DNA from: an uncultured Bacteroidales bacterium
Lineage (GTDB): Bacteria; Bacteroidota; Bacteroidia; Bacteroidales; Bacteroidaceae
Direction of reading: 5' to 3'
Length of the DNA stretch: 64,000 nucleotides
Assembly: GCA_902779085.1 (NCBI GenBank)
Contig: CACYZY010000004.1
Location: 112,488 to 176,487 of the forward strand
Shown here: in pieces, positions 42,788 through 51,862 of the stretch
How the letters are laid out: each line of letters begins with the position of its first letter
Position numbering within the stretch: the stretch's first letter is position 1
Position numbers and translations under genes: made by a program
The notes under the pieces: generated by a model
Told to the model about the DNA's origin: nothing
Databases searched by the model: none
Seen by the model: the letters and a program-made list of their open reading frames with translations, nothing else

Positions 42788-44857
42788 ATGAAAAAAACAA
42801 TCCTACTCACGTTAGTACTGCTTACGGCCCTGGTGCCAATGAAAGCCGACGAAGGCATGTGGCTGCCCCTGCTCATCTCCAGTCGGATAGACGACATGCA
42901 GGCCAAGGGTTTCAAGCTCACAGCCGAAGATATCTATAGTGTCAACAAAGCCTCGCTGAAAGACGCCGTAGTGCGTTTTGGTGGAGGTTGCACAGGCGAG
43001 GTGGTCTCTCCTGACGGCCTGCTCTTTACCAACCACCACTGTGGCTACGGCCAGATTCAGGAGCACAGTACGGTAGAGCACGACTACCTGAAAGACGGCT
43101 TCTGGGCCATGAGCAAGGAAGAAGAGTTGCCTAATCCAGGCCTCACCGTCAGTTTCCTGCAAAGCATGGAAGATGTGACAGACCGAGTGCTGAAAGGCTA
43201 TGTGCCAACGATGACCAATGGCCAGCGCGACTCAGTGATACAGGTCAATTCAAGGGTCATCACCGAAGCCATCAACAACCAGGCTAAGGGCATCCGTTCC
43301 TCAGTAGAGGGCCTCTACAACGGCAACCAGTACTTCCTCTTCGTCTATAAGATCTATTCCGATGTGCGACTGGTGGGTGCTCCCCCTTCTTCCATCGGCA
43401 AGTTCGGTGGCGATACCGACAACTGGATGTGGCCCCGTCATACAGGCGATTTCTCCATCTTCCGCATCTATGCCAACAAGGACAATGAGCCTGCCGAATA
43501 CTCCAAGGACAATGTGCCCTATCACCCCAAACGCTACTTCACCATCTCCCGCAAGGGCGTGAAGGAAGGCGATTTCACGATGGTCTATGGCACCCCAGGC
43601 ACCACCAAGGAATATGTCACTTCCGACGAGGTACGCTATACAGGCGAGATTTCCGACCCCGAGAAGATTGCCCTCCGCACCATGCGTCTGGACATCCAGA
43701 AGAAATATATGTCACAAGACCAGGCAGTACGCATCCAGTACTCCTCCAAGAACGCCAGCGTGTCCAACGCCTGGAAGAAGTGGCAAGGCGAAGCCAAAGG
43801 ACTGGCTCGCAGAAAGACGGTAGAAACCAAGCTCGACTTCGAGAAGAAGTTCCGTGAGTGGGCAGAGAAGAACCAGTACAAGGGCCTGCTCGAGCAGATT
43901 ACCTCCCTCTACGAGCGCCGTAACCCCTACTTCCGAGCACAGGAATACTACAACGAAACCGTATCCACCATCGAGTTGCTGGCTTTTGCCAACAGAATCT
44001 ACACAGCCCTTGAGGGAGGACGCCCAGTAGAAGCAGTGGCAGACGCCTTCTACAAGGACTACTACCAGCCTATTGACGAAGAGATTTTCGTGGCCATGAT
44101 GGGCGCATTCGACAAACAGCTCAGTGCACAGTTCAAGCCCGCCTACCACACGCAGAAACTCGCCCAGTACGGCAGTCTGGAAGCTTGGCGCAACGATGTG
44201 TTTGCACGCTCCATCTTCACCGACAAGGCCAAGGTATTGCGCCTCACCAAGGATGATTTAAGCAAGATAAAGGCCGATCCAGCCTATGAGATGTACGATG
44301 CCTACAACCAGTGGTACCGCAAGGATCTGCAGCCCACAGTGAGCCGTCTGGGACAAGAGATCAGCCTCGCCAATCGCAGATATATGAAAGCACAGATGGA
44401 GTTCCAGCCCGAGAAGACCTTCTATCCTGACGCCAACCGCACCCTTCGTGTGTCCTATGGTCAGGTGGCAGGCTATAACCCCTCCGATGCCATCACCTAC
44501 TCGCCCATCTCCACCCTCAAGGGCATCATTGAGAAGGACAATCCAGGCATCTTCGACTACGACATTCCGCAGACCCTGCGCGACATCTATGCCGAAGGAG
44601 GTCATGACGACCAGCCCGTATGCTTCCTGGCTACCAACCACACCTCAGGCGGCAACTCAGGCAGTCCCGTCCTCAATGCCAACGGCGAGCTGATAGGCAT
44701 CAACTTCGACCGCGTATGGGAAGGTACCATGAGCGACCTCGCCTTCGATCCCGAGTTCTGCCGCAACATCTCCCTGGACATCAGGTACCTGCTGTTCGTC
44801 GTAGAAAAGATTGGCCATGCACAATGGCTGTTGAAAGAAATGACCTTTGCCGACTGA
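42788..44857 (+). CDS. S46 family dipeptidyl peptidase, DPP7-like
   Basis: 689 residues, close to the 700-720 of S46 enzymes. Signal peptide (1-20). Chymotrypsin-like double barrel: His in LFTNHHCGYG (about 83-84), Asp in GGDTDNWMWPRHTGDF (about 215), Ser in TSGGNSGSPVLNANGEL (about 624), with the inserted helical domain between. After the Ser region GINFDRVWEGTMSD resembles DPP7 rather than DPP11, whose substrate pocket Arg I do not see; this subtype call is tentative. S46 enzymes release dipeptides from the N-terminus of periplasmic peptides. Own terminator downstream. Confidence 0.9.
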   Translation: MKKTILLTLVLLTALVPMKADEGMWLPLLISSRIDDMQAKGFKLTAEDIYSVNKASLKDAVVRFGGGCTGEVVSPDGLLFTNHHCGYGQIQEHSTVEHDYLKDGFWAMSKEEELPNPGLTVSFLQSMEDVTDRVLKGYVPTMTNGQRDSVIQVNSRVITEAINNQAKGIRSSVEGLYNGNQYFLFVYKIYSDVRLVGAPPSSIGKFGGDTDNWMWPRHTGDFSIFRIYANKDNEPAEYSKDNVPYHPKRYFTISRKGVKEGDFTMVYGTPGTTKEYVTSDEVRYTGEISDPEKIALRTMRLDIQKKYMSQDQAVRIQYSSKNASVSNAWKKWQGEAKGLARRKTVETKLDFEKKFREWAEKNQYKGLLEQITSLYERRNPYFRAQEYYNETVSTIELLAFANRIYTALEGGRPVEAVADAFYKDYYQPIDEEIFVAMMGAFDKQLSAQFKPAYHTQKLAQYGSLEAWRNDVFARSIFTDKAKVLRLTKDDLSKIKADPAYEMYDAYNQWYRKDLQPTVSRLGQEISLANRRYMKAQMEFQPEKTFYPDANRTLRVSYGQVAGYNPSDAITYSPISTLKGIIEKDNPGIFDYDIPQTLRDIYAEGGHDDQPVCFLATNHTSGGNSGSPVLNANGELIGINFDRVWEGTMSDLAFDPEFCRNISLDIRYLLFVVEKIGHAQWLLKEMTFAD

Positions 44858-44878
44858 GAATAGGCCGATAATAAAAGT

Positions 44879-44912
44879 AAGGCAGTCATCTATAAAGGTG
44901 ACTGTCTTTTTT
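44879..44912 (+). terminator. Terminator of the S46 peptidase gene
   Basis: AAGGCAGTCATC (44879-44890) pairs with GGTGACTGTCTT (44897-44908), 10-12 bp with G-U pairs, followed by TTTT. It lies just before the convergent antitoxin stop. Confidence 0.8.
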
Positions 44913-44915
44913 ATG

Positions 44916-45221
44916 TCACAGTGTGGGTTTTACCACCTCGACCTTCATGCCCAAAGCTGCAATGATGCGGTAAAAAACACCAACGCTGGGCGTAATAGCA
45001 CCATTCTCTATTTTAGAGATATACGACTTAGTAGTCTGTGTACGTTCTGCCAGCTCAGCCTGAGTCATCTTGGCCTCCTTGCGAGCATCCTGCACAATCT
45101 GCCCAGAATAAAAAGAGTAAGCAGCCTCTTCAGCCCTAGCCCTTTCAGGTGTACCCTCCTTGCCGAACTTCGCATCAAGCACGGCATCATAGTCAACGAT
45201 TTTGTGATTGTTTGTCTGCAT
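44916..45221 (-). CDS. XRE-family HTH antitoxin (HigA-type)
   Basis: 101 residues. Helix-turn-helix in the middle (KMTQAELAERTQTTKSYISKIENG, residues about 55-78), preceded by an N-terminal part that would contact the toxin. It overlaps the upstream toxin gene by 29 bases, the toxin-first order typical of higBA modules. It should neutralise the RelE/Gp49-like toxin and repress the promoter at 45540. The C-terminal tail (GMKVEVVKPTL) is short. Confidence 0.88.
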   Translation of the reverse strand: MQTNNHKIVDYDAVLDAKFGKEGTPERARAEEAAYSFYSGQIVQDARKEAKMTQAELAERTQTTKSYISKIENGAITPSVGVFYRIIAALGMKVEVVKPTL

Positions 45222-45534
45222 AATAAGCCTCCTTTATTCTAATAGCTTTTTCTATTTCACTTTTCGGGGTTTTCTGAGTCTTTTTCTGAAAACCATTAAA
45301 TAACACCACAATATCTCCTTCATCAAAGATAAAGAATACTCGGAAAATGTTCCCACCATATTCTGTTCTCAACTCATATACGCCATCACGTATTAACTTG
45401 ACAAACTTCTTTGACAAACGATCTTGAGATTTTAACAACAAAAGACCGTATTGAATCTTTTCTTGCTCCTTCTCTGTCAAGGATTCCATGAAAGCCTCAA
45501 AGAATCCGCCATAGGTACGAATTCTCCGTTTCAT
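45193..45534 (-). CDS. RelE/Gp49-like toxin (HigB-type)
   Basis: 113 residues from ATG 45534 (MKRRIRTYGG); the frame opens at 45570 but that start lies within the promoter boxes. The Gp49-like/RelE fold is recognisable in KFVKLIRDGVYELRTEYGGNIFRVFFIFDEGD and ALFNG-like VVLFNGFQKKTQKTP, with the basic residues expected for mRNA cleavage on the ribosome. It precedes and overlaps its antitoxin. The promoter -7 box ends only 6 bases before the ATG, so the mRNA may be nearly leaderless. Confidence 0.88.
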   Translation of the reverse strand: MKRRIRTYGGFFEAFMESLTEKEQEKIQYGLLLLKSQDRLSKKFVKLIRDGVYELRTEYGGNIFRVFFIFDEGDIVVLFNGFQKKTQKTPKSEIEKAIRIKEAYYADKQSQNR

Positions 45535-45539
45535 GACTG

Positions 45540-45570
45540 CAAATGTATTAAAAGTTGTCGGATATTGCAA
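45540..45570 (-). promoter_or_regulatory. Promoter of the toxin-antitoxin pair
   Basis: Minus strand -33 GTTG (45567-45570), -7 TACATTTG (45540-45547), spacing 19. The predicted start falls at or next to the toxin ATG. The 265 bases upstream (45571-45835) are AT-rich and show no gene or repeat I can support. Confidence 0.65.
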
Positions 45571-45835
45571 CTTTTAGGCAAATAAAATGAATTTTGATTG
45601 CTTTCTTCGATAATTCTTTCCATGTTATGAATGAATTTTAAAAGTTAATACTAATGATATCGGCAGCAAAGATACAACTTAATTTGTAGCCACCAAACAT
45701 CTCCTCACCTATTTAAGATTCACGCGCGCCAGGCATCAAAAAAAAGAGAGCAAAACTTGGCATAATACATTACAAAAATATAAAAAAGAAATAGAAATAT
45801 CAAGAAATAAAAAACAAAAGATTTTCCGAAAATAT

Positions 45836-45868
45836 TTTGTTTTATAAAAAGCGGATTACTTATCTTTG
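45836..45868 (+). promoter_or_regulatory. Promoter of the toxin-remnant/small-gene cassette
   Basis: -33 TTTG (45836-45839), 21-base spacer, -7 TATCTTTG (45861-45868). The leader (about 45875-45947) contains a CTTTTC/GAAAAG hairpin and a GAGAGGAG Shine-Dalgarno-like stretch before the ATG at 45948. Confidence 0.65.
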
Positions 45869-45947
45869 CATACGATAAAGGTATTCTCTTTTCTTCTAGA
45901 AAAGAAATGCTAATTTTTTAACTTTTAAAATTGAGAGGAGCAGTAAA

Positions 45948-46098
45948 ATGCGTATGAAGATATAAAATTTCTGCTCTAAAATTGCCAGAAGAAAGCCATA
46001 CTCCTAATTCTACCTATGCTATTTTTAATAAAGGTGGGAAAGGAATTAAAGGCGTTGCAAAGTATGGTTCACAAGGTGAGAAGCTCTTTGAGAAATAG
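45948..46098 (+). pseudogene. Frameshifted short ORF, toxin-like remnant
   Basis: The ATG at 45948, with a GAGGAG ribosome site, runs only to MRMKI then stop. Moving the frame by one base at about 45963 opens a frame to the TAG at 46096-46098, reading KISALKLPEESHTPN then STYAIFNKGGKGIKGVAKYG and SQGEKLFEK. The PNSTY...NKGGK...KYGSQGEK pattern resembles C-terminal modules of polymorphic toxins; this is a weak resemblance, not a family assignment. A -1/+1 indel in a small gene is the simplest reading; programmed frameshifting is possible but there is no slippery heptamer that I recognise. Confidence 0.35.
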
Positions 46099-46105
46099 TT
46101 TTATA

Positions 46106-46453
46106 ATGGCACGAAAAGATTATATGATGAAAGACCTCGCTGGGCATTGGTATAATGCCAAATATATGCCAGACTACAAACTTAATGGTAGTTTGTATAA
46201 CGGCTATAGAAACAGTATTGAGGAGGCGCTTTATTTCGACTTTGCCATTCAGGGATATGATTTGGGATTTACTTATAAAGGAAAGCGTTATTACTTTTTG
46301 TCTGAGAATGACTATGTAGCTCTAAGTGACGAACGTTTTACTGAGGAGTTCCAAAAATTTGAGGATGGTAACACAGCTCTTGAACAATTCAAGATTGATG
46401 GCAAATCAATCTTAGAATTAATTGGAGAACTGGAAGATGTCGAAATCTACTAA
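46106..46453 (+). CDS. Small protein of unknown function, possible immunity protein
   Basis: 115 residues from ATG 46106 (MARKDYMMKDLAGHWY); the frame is open back to 46016 but that start would overlap the remnant ORF. It starts 7 bases after that ORF's stop, as in coupled toxin/immunity pairs. Tyr- and acid-rich: YNAKYMPDYKLNGSLYNGYR, ALYFDFAIQGYDLGFTYKGKRYYF, acidic C-terminus ELIGELEDVEIY. I recognise no family; an immunity role is inferred from size, acidity and position only. A terminator follows directly. Confidence 0.65.
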   Translation: MARKDYMMKDLAGHWYNAKYMPDYKLNGSLYNGYRNSIEEALYFDFAIQGYDLGFTYKGKRYYFLSENDYVALSDERFTEEFQKFEDGNTALEQFKIDGKSILELIGELEDVEIY

Positions 46454-46457
46454 CAGT

Positions 46458-46491
46458 AAAGAAGCGGGGCTATCTTAGTCCTGCTTCTTTT
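46458..46491 (+). terminator. Terminator of the 46106 gene
   Basis: AAAGAAGCGGGGCT (46458-46471) pairs with AGTCCTGCTTCTTT (46477-46490) with two G-U pairs and a 5-base loop; T-rich tail TTATACTTTG. Confidence 0.8.
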
Positions 46492-46556
46492 ATACTTTGT
46501 TAGATAAACACTAAGTAAGACAATAGTCTAATTACGGCTTAGTGTAACTCATATGG

Positions 46557-46583
46557 ACGCGCTCCCAAGTCAGGGAGCCGTCT
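46557..46583 (+). other. Short hairpin between convergent genes
   Basis: GCTCCC and GGGAGC form a 6-bp stem with an AAGTCA loop, followed on the plus strand by CGTCTTGTTTTA. It may be a second terminator; the rest of 46492-46618 is featureless. Confidence 0.4.
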
Positions 46584-46618
46584 TGTTTTACGTTTAGGCT
46601 GCAAAAATACAAAAATAA

Positions 46619-47257
46619 TCAAATCCCAAGCAACAAATCGATAAACAGCTTCACGCGAGCCAGGAATTCACGCATATAGATCAGCGTTGCCATCGCCGTT
46701 CTGGGCGATTCAGCATTGAAAGCTATGGGGTCCTCGATGTCCAGTCCCATATGCTCAGCCTGATACAGTGCCCTCTCGTTGTGGAATTGCTGCGATATGA
46801 TGGTGAACGACTTCAGCCCGAACACCCTGTTGGCCCGTTCTATCGAAGCCAGCGTCCTGAAACCCTTGCCATCCAGCATGATGGCAGACTCAGGCACGCC
46901 CCTTTCCATCAGCGCCTCTTTCATGCTCTCCACCTCGTTCACCCCGTCTAAACTGTCCTCGGCGCCACTGATCAGAATCTTCGCCACCTTTCCCGCCTTA
47001 TACAGCTTCTCCGCCGCATCTATTCTGAAAAGGAAGAATCGATTCTCCAGCCTCCCGATTCTTGTCTGCGGCGTTGTTCCCAGCAGCAGTCCCACTTCCC
47101 GATAAGGGATACTCTCCACATCTTCATACACTTTCCCCTTGGCGTTGCTGTCCACGAGGAAGTAGCACCCCAACACCAATAGCAGTACGGCAACAAAAGC
47201 TATTGCAATAAGTTTTATTATGATTTTAAGGATATTATTCACTAATTTCTCCTTCAA
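46619..47257 (-). CDS. SanA/ElyC-like DUF218 membrane protein
   Basis: 212 residues. One N-terminal TM helix (about 13-32), then a DUF218 domain: GLLLGTTPQTRIG (about 57), KILISGAEDSLDGVNEVESMKEALMERGVP (about 93-122) and the SIERANRVFGL, IISQQFHNERALYQAEHMGL pattern. This is the SanA branch, linked to envelope barrier function and vancomycin resistance in E. coli. It starts 22 bases inside the end of the preceding small gene (overlap), so they are coupled. It is the most downstream gene of the long minus-strand run that includes the type I system; whether it shares that transcript is unknown. Confidence 0.85.
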   Translation of the reverse strand: MKEKLVNNILKIIIKLIAIAFVAVLLLVLGCYFLVDSNAKGKVYEDVESIPYREVGLLLGTTPQTRIGRLENRFFLFRIDAAEKLYKAGKVAKILISGAEDSLDGVNEVESMKEALMERGVPESAIMLDGKGFRTLASIERANRVFGLKSFTIISQQFHNERALYQAEHMGLDIEDPIAFNAESPRTAMATLIYMREFLARVKLFIDLLLGI

Positions 47258-47624
47258 TTACAGGAACTGTCATATCCAAACCGCCATTGGTTGTATAACT
47301 AAATGTTCCTATTCTCATAGGATTCTTTATTGTTATTTTTTGGTCGCTATAAAAATTCTTGCCAAATATTAAAACAGTATTGCCGTAATACAACACATCA
47401 CCACCTATATTGTCTGACGCTTCTCTAGCCAATGCTGCCTCGCCAATAACTTGGCTAATCTCGAAAGATGCCTCGGCCTTATTCTCATAACTCACGGGGT
47501 TTTCCAGATACTGAATTTGGTTATCAACACCTGATTTCATATTTAGCCACCCAATGATAAATAGGATAACGAATGTCAGGACTACACCTGTAACTACTCC
47601 TAAAAAGAATGATTTCTTATTCAT
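47235..47624 (-). CDS. Single-TM membrane-anchored protein of unknown function
   Basis: 129 residues. N-terminal TM helix (about 6-27, FFLGVVTGVVLTFVILFIIGWL), then an extracytoplasmic domain that looks like a small beta domain (VLYYGNTVLIFGKNFY, ITIKNPMRIGTFSYTTNGGLDMTVPVIEG). I recognise no family. It overlaps the SanA-like gene and follows AbiH by 17 bases, so it sits at the tail of the defence run. Confidence 0.75.
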   Translation of the reverse strand: MNKKSFFLGVVTGVVLTFVILFIIGWLNMKSGVDNQIQYLENPVSYENKAEASFEISQVIGEAALAREASDNIGGDVLYYGNTVLIFGKNFYSDQKITIKNPMRIGTFSYTTNGGLDMTVPVIEGEISE

Positions 47625-47641
47625 AGATTATATGTTTTGTT

Positions 47642-48778
47642 TTACATTGTCGAGCATTGTTCTTTGTTAACAACCCTGTCCCTGAACAACCTCATATTGG
47701 TGAAGTTGCGTGAGATATTCTGCACTAGTTCAAGATAATTGTCGCTACCATCAGCCCATTTATGATAGAATGGCTTTATTGAGACGCAGTTCTCATGTTC
47801 GAAGACTGTATTAAGCAAAGTTCTGTCGGAGTTGCCACAGGAGTGACCCATTATCAGCACTTGAAATGGGGCTGACTTCAGGAACTCCAGCATGATGTGA
47901 TAATGCCTTGTTAACAGATACCTCGAAGATTTGTTGTTCTTCAACAACTCATTATCATTTCTGTCAAGTATGTCTTTATAGTCTTTGTCAAGTTCATCAC
48001 CGTAGCCAAAGATTATCTTCTCAGGGTGTTCTAACTCGCCATGAATATAGTTGAAGTCAAGATTAAAATTACCATACATCTTGGCGGTTGCTGTGTAATT
48101 GAAGCTCAACAACATGATACGTTCTGGCCTCAGTTTTTTTTGCTCCTCAAAATTATTTTGTATCTCTTCAAGGCTAGTAATGTCAAGCCCTATATTCTCC
48201 ATCGCCATCTTTCTCCCTTCTGTTGAGAAATCAACTGGGTCTAAGAAATCGATCATGGCATTATGCAGGTCTTTGATGTACTTATTTGTGCCAATAGTAC
48301 GGAGGTATTCAACCAACTTTCCCTGTACAAAGCCCAACTGCTCATTCAGTTCCTTGACGGTATAGCCACAGTTAGAGTTTTCCGTACTTCTTTTCAAAAG
48401 TTGGTAGTAGTCGTTTTCAATATCAACCCAACCTCTCGTTTCGATTGATTGCAAAATTGTCTCAAAGAATTTGGAACACTTAACAGAAAAATCATCTGTA
48501 TTTTCTTTGATTCTATCTATAATATCTGATGGTGGATACTTCCACTCCTTAGTTAATATATCCCTATATGAATGAGAAAAGAAAAAATAAAACCAACTGG
48601 AACAATCCTTTGTATTTGTTATCTCCAACTTACATAGGCAATCTTCAGAGATAGCAGAATTTTCTGTCAATAGAGCATTCAACCTCTGTTCCCAATACCA
48701 GTTTATGAAATCCATATAACTAGTCTTGAGTCCATGGGCTAAATCGAAGCCGTTACCTATGAGAACAATTCTATTCAT
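47642..48778 (-). CDS. AbiH-family phage abortive infection protein
   Basis: 378 residues. The family-defining N-terminus IVLIGNGFDLAHGLKTSYMDFI (residues 4-25) is intact, and SFNYTATAKMYG (about 226), FNYIHGELEHPEKIIFGYGDE (about 240) and VLIMGHSCGNSDRTLLN (about 308) follow the AbiH order. AbiH was found in Lactococcus as an abortive infection gene; its enzymatic action is not established. It lies 7 bases downstream of hsdR on the same strand, so it is part of the compound defence operon. An anticipated mode is suicide or dormancy if restriction fails. Confidence 0.88.
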   Translation of the reverse strand: MNRIVLIGNGFDLAHGLKTSYMDFINWYWEQRLNALLTENSAISEDCLCKLEITNTKDCSSWFYFFFSHSYRDILTKEWKYPPSDIIDRIKENTDDFSVKCSKFFETILQSIETRGWVDIENDYYQLLKRSTENSNCGYTVKELNEQLGFVQGKLVEYLRTIGTNKYIKDLHNAMIDFLDPVDFSTEGRKMAMENIGLDITSLEEIQNNFEEQKKLRPERIMLLSFNYTATAKMYGNFNLDFNYIHGELEHPEKIIFGYGDELDKDYKDILDRNDNELLKNNKSSRYLLTRHYHIMLEFLKSAPFQVLIMGHSCGNSDRTLLNTVFEHENCVSIKPFYHKWADGSDNYLELVQNISRNFTNMRLFRDRVVNKEQCSTM

Positions 48779-48785
48779 TCATCTT

Positions 48786-51700
48786 TTAACTATTATAGCG
48801 ACTTCCATCAATTTTAGCATTCTCAGCTGCATTCATGGATATGTCACTCTCTTGTTGAGTAAATGGAACAACACGACTTTTATCAGGACCATCAACACCA
48901 GAGTTGTAATACATCTCAACATATTTGTACGCCTTTTCAAAGACTTCATTATCTTTAATTTTGTACTTCAACCATAGAATTGTACGTAACATTTTGCGAA
49001 CCTCAGTCTGTCCAGTAACAGTCTTGAAAGCGTTGTTAAATCTACGGACGATACTCACTACTTGAGAATCGATATCATTCACCACATTCTCTACAACAAT
49101 TGGCGTTTCTGGAGTTTTAATACTCTCAAAGAGTTCCGTTAAGGCTGCACGAGCCTGCTGTCGTTTATCTTGAGGTTGTTCCAGTTTCTTTTCAGTTTCC
49201 AATGTTTCTTTAGCAAGAGCCAACAAGTCTTTCAAGAATTGAATACTATCTATAAGCTGTTGACGCAATCTTTCTTGAAGTTCTTTCAGCTTCTCAGAGA
49301 GTTTCTTAAACTCTTTTGAGCCAGAATGCTTGGAATTGCCTAAGCGTAACTTCAACATCTTTTCTATTTCGATGATGGTACGATTACGCTTCTTTTCATC
49401 ATTTAGGCAATCTTCCAGCAGACGAGTATCACTTACTACAAGGTCTTCAACTGTTTCGCCAATGTCAATTGATACAATATTCTCATGAATTAGTTCTATG
49501 GTCTTTGGACCTAACAATGTCCATATCAGATTACCAGAAGTGCTTACAGGACGAATGCTCTCATATACCTGACTTAACCAGATGTAATCCATCTTATACT
49601 TCAGCAAATCATCATCAGGAGCAACAACCTCCCATGCTTTATGAAGTCTGCTATAGTGTGCGCCAAACCTCATTTTGACTTCATCATCTCTTAGCTTCTC
49701 TTGTGCATCTTGAAGTCCTTGGAATCCACCTACAGTTCTATCAACGCCTGGGAAGAAGTCCAAACAGTCTTTGATAAACTGAGGAATCATTCCCTTAACC
49801 TCGCTAATATTCTTTATAACAGTTTTAACAGATTCTTCATCAAAATGAAGTGATTTAGCATAGTCATCGAATATGCCCACATAGTCTACAATCAAACCAC
49901 ATTTTTTGCGCGATTCATATACACGATTAGTACGGCATACAGCCTGCAACAATGTATGGTCTTTCATAGGCTTATCCAGATACATACATTGAAGAATAGG
50001 TGCATCAAAACCAGTCAACAATTTAGAGGTAACTATCACAAATTTCAGTGGAGATAATGGATCTCTAAATTTGTTAAGCAATTTCTCTTGCTGGTCATTA
50101 GTTAACCTGTATTCCTTATATTCATCAGATTTGTCATTTCCTGTATGCATCACGATAGCCGTTTCATCACCACTGCCTGCCAGCATTGCATCCAGTTCTT
50201 TTTTGTATGCCACACAACAAGCGCGATTATACACCACCACTTGGCACTTTAAGCCAGTAGGACGAATATACTGACGATAATGCTTAATGATATGATCACA
50301 CACTTCATGGATACGCTTAGGTGAAGTAAAGAATGCTTCAACTTTAGTACCCTTCGTCAGTTGATCTTTCTCTTCATCTGAAAGGTTATATTCATCTACC
50401 ATCTCATCGAAGGCCTCTTGCAATCTCGTCTCATCCAGATGCAACTCCACAGGCACCTCACGGAAATTCAGTTCCAGAGTAGCACCATCATCAATAGAGT
50501 CCTGGAAGGTATATTTTGACATATAACCACCAGTATCCTCTTCTGCACCGAAGCACTTAAAAGTGTTCTTGTCTCGTTTATTGATAGGTGTACCTGTCAA
50601 ACCAAAGAAGAACGCATTAGGCAAAGCTATACGCATACATTCGCCTAAATCTTTCTCCTGAGTACGATGCGCCTCGTCAACAAGCACGATGATATTCTCA
50701 CGAGCATTCAATGCTTGTTGCACCTTCCCAAACAAGAAAATGGTTGTAATTAATATCTTTCTTTGGTCATGCACAAAGAAGTCTTTCAGTTCTTCCCTTG
50801 TATAGGCAAAGTCCACATTCTCTATTTCGGCACGTGTAAAGTCGCCTGTTATCTGATCACGCAAATCTATTCTATCATCCACAATAGCTACTGTAGGAGC
50901 ATTAAGCTCTGGCATCTTCATCAGTTTTTGTGCTGCAAACACCATTAACCAAGATTTGCCAGAACCTTGGAAGTGCCAAATCAAGCCTTTTTTAGGTCCT
51001 AATCCAGTCCTTGTACGATCCATAACACGATTCACAATGGCCATACCACCATAATACTGCTGATAGCGGCATACTACCTTAATCTTCTTAGAAGAATCTT
51101 TTGTAGTAGTAAAGACAGTAAAGAAACGATAGATATCCAGCAAGCGCAGAGGGTCAATAAGGCTTAGCAGGTTTCTCTGCACATCAGCCAGAGTTCCATG
51201 CTTACGTTCCTCATCAGCATACCAGGGACCCCACTTTGTCAAAGGAGCACCTATACTGCCATAGTATAGTTCTTTGCCCTCAGAAGCAAAGCTAAGTATA
51301 TTGGGCACAAACATCATAGGAATTGACTTCTGATAGTCCAATATATCTTTGGCACCATCTGCCCAAGTAACACTGGCTTTGGTGGCAGTCTTTACCTCGC
51401 CAACCACCATAGGAATACCATTTATTAGCAAGACAACATCCAAGCGTTTGCCACCAGCATAAGAACTCTTTGGATATTCCCATTGATTAGTTACAACGTA
51501 TGTGTTATTTTTCTTGGCTGTTTCTGGGTTTGTATCGAAGAAATTTATAGTCTTATGCTCACCATCTTTGCCAAAAGGAAAACTATTCTCCTTGAAAAAC
51601 AGGTTACGTAAAGCCTGATTAGCAGTAATGATGTCACCAGCATAACCTTGAAAAATAACATCCTTCACTTTCTGAATCACTATTTGAGCTTCAGACACCG

Positions 51701-51860
51701 AAATGTGATTAATCTTTATCAACGCCTGCTGCAATAGGTCCTCCACAATGACATCATTGTATGCCTCTCGCAGTTCATTCACAGGGCAATACTCGTAGCC
51801 AGCTTGCTTGGCTACCTCTAAACACATCTGTTCAGTTACATTGTCTTCGTTAAATATCAT
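48786..51860 (-). CDS. hsdR: Type I restriction enzyme R subunit
   Basis: 1024 residues. N-terminal PD-(D/E)xK nuclease domain with GGKRLDVVLLINGIPMVVGEVK (Asp, Glu-x-Lys; about 138-157). The SF2 motor has Walker A WHFQGSGKSWLM (about 297), DEAH in VLVDEAHRTQ (about 396) and motif III FFGLTGTPI. KFVIVTSKLLTGFDAPILQCMYLD and the motif VI region AVCRTNRVYESRKKCG follow (about 640-680). The C-terminal helical part carries a long Glu/Lys coiled coil. It translocates and cuts unmodified DNA when complexed with HsdM and HsdS. It is separated from hsdS by three non-RM genes. Confidence 0.95.
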   Translation of the reverse strand: MIFNEDNVTEQMCLEVAKQAGYEYCPVNELREAYNDVIVEDLLQQALIKINHISVSEAQIVIQKVKDVIFQGYAGDIITANQALRNLFFKENSFPFGKDGEHKTINFFDTNPETAKKNNTYVVTNQWEYPKSSYAGGKRLDVVLLINGIPMVVGEVKTATKASVTWADGAKDILDYQKSIPMMFVPNILSFASEGKELYYGSIGAPLTKWGPWYADEERKHGTLADVQRNLLSLIDPLRLLDIYRFFTVFTTTKDSSKKIKVVCRYQQYYGGMAIVNRVMDRTRTGLGPKKGLIWHFQGSGKSWLMVFAAQKLMKMPELNAPTVAIVDDRIDLRDQITGDFTRAEIENVDFAYTREELKDFFVHDQRKILITTIFLFGKVQQALNARENIIVLVDEAHRTQEKDLGECMRIALPNAFFFGLTGTPINKRDKNTFKCFGAEEDTGGYMSKYTFQDSIDDGATLELNFREVPVELHLDETRLQEAFDEMVDEYNLSDEEKDQLTKGTKVEAFFTSPKRIHEVCDHIIKHYRQYIRPTGLKCQVVVYNRACCVAYKKELDAMLAGSGDETAIVMHTGNDKSDEYKEYRLTNDQQEKLLNKFRDPLSPLKFVIVTSKLLTGFDAPILQCMYLDKPMKDHTLLQAVCRTNRVYESRKKCGLIVDYVGIFDDYAKSLHFDEESVKTVIKNISEVKGMIPQFIKDCLDFFPGVDRTVGGFQGLQDAQEKLRDDEVKMRFGAHYSRLHKAWEVVAPDDDLLKYKMDYIWLSQVYESIRPVSTSGNLIWTLLGPKTIELIHENIVSIDIGETVEDLVVSDTRLLEDCLNDEKKRNRTIIEIEKMLKLRLGNSKHSGSKEFKKLSEKLKELQERLRQQLIDSIQFLKDLLALAKETLETEKKLEQPQDKRQQARAALTELFESIKTPETPIVVENVVNDIDSQVVSIVRRFNNAFKTVTGQTEVRKMLRTILWLKYKIKDNEVFEKAYKYVEMYYNSGVDGPDKSRVVPFTQQESDISMNAAENAKIDGSRYNS

Positions 51861-51862
51861 GG

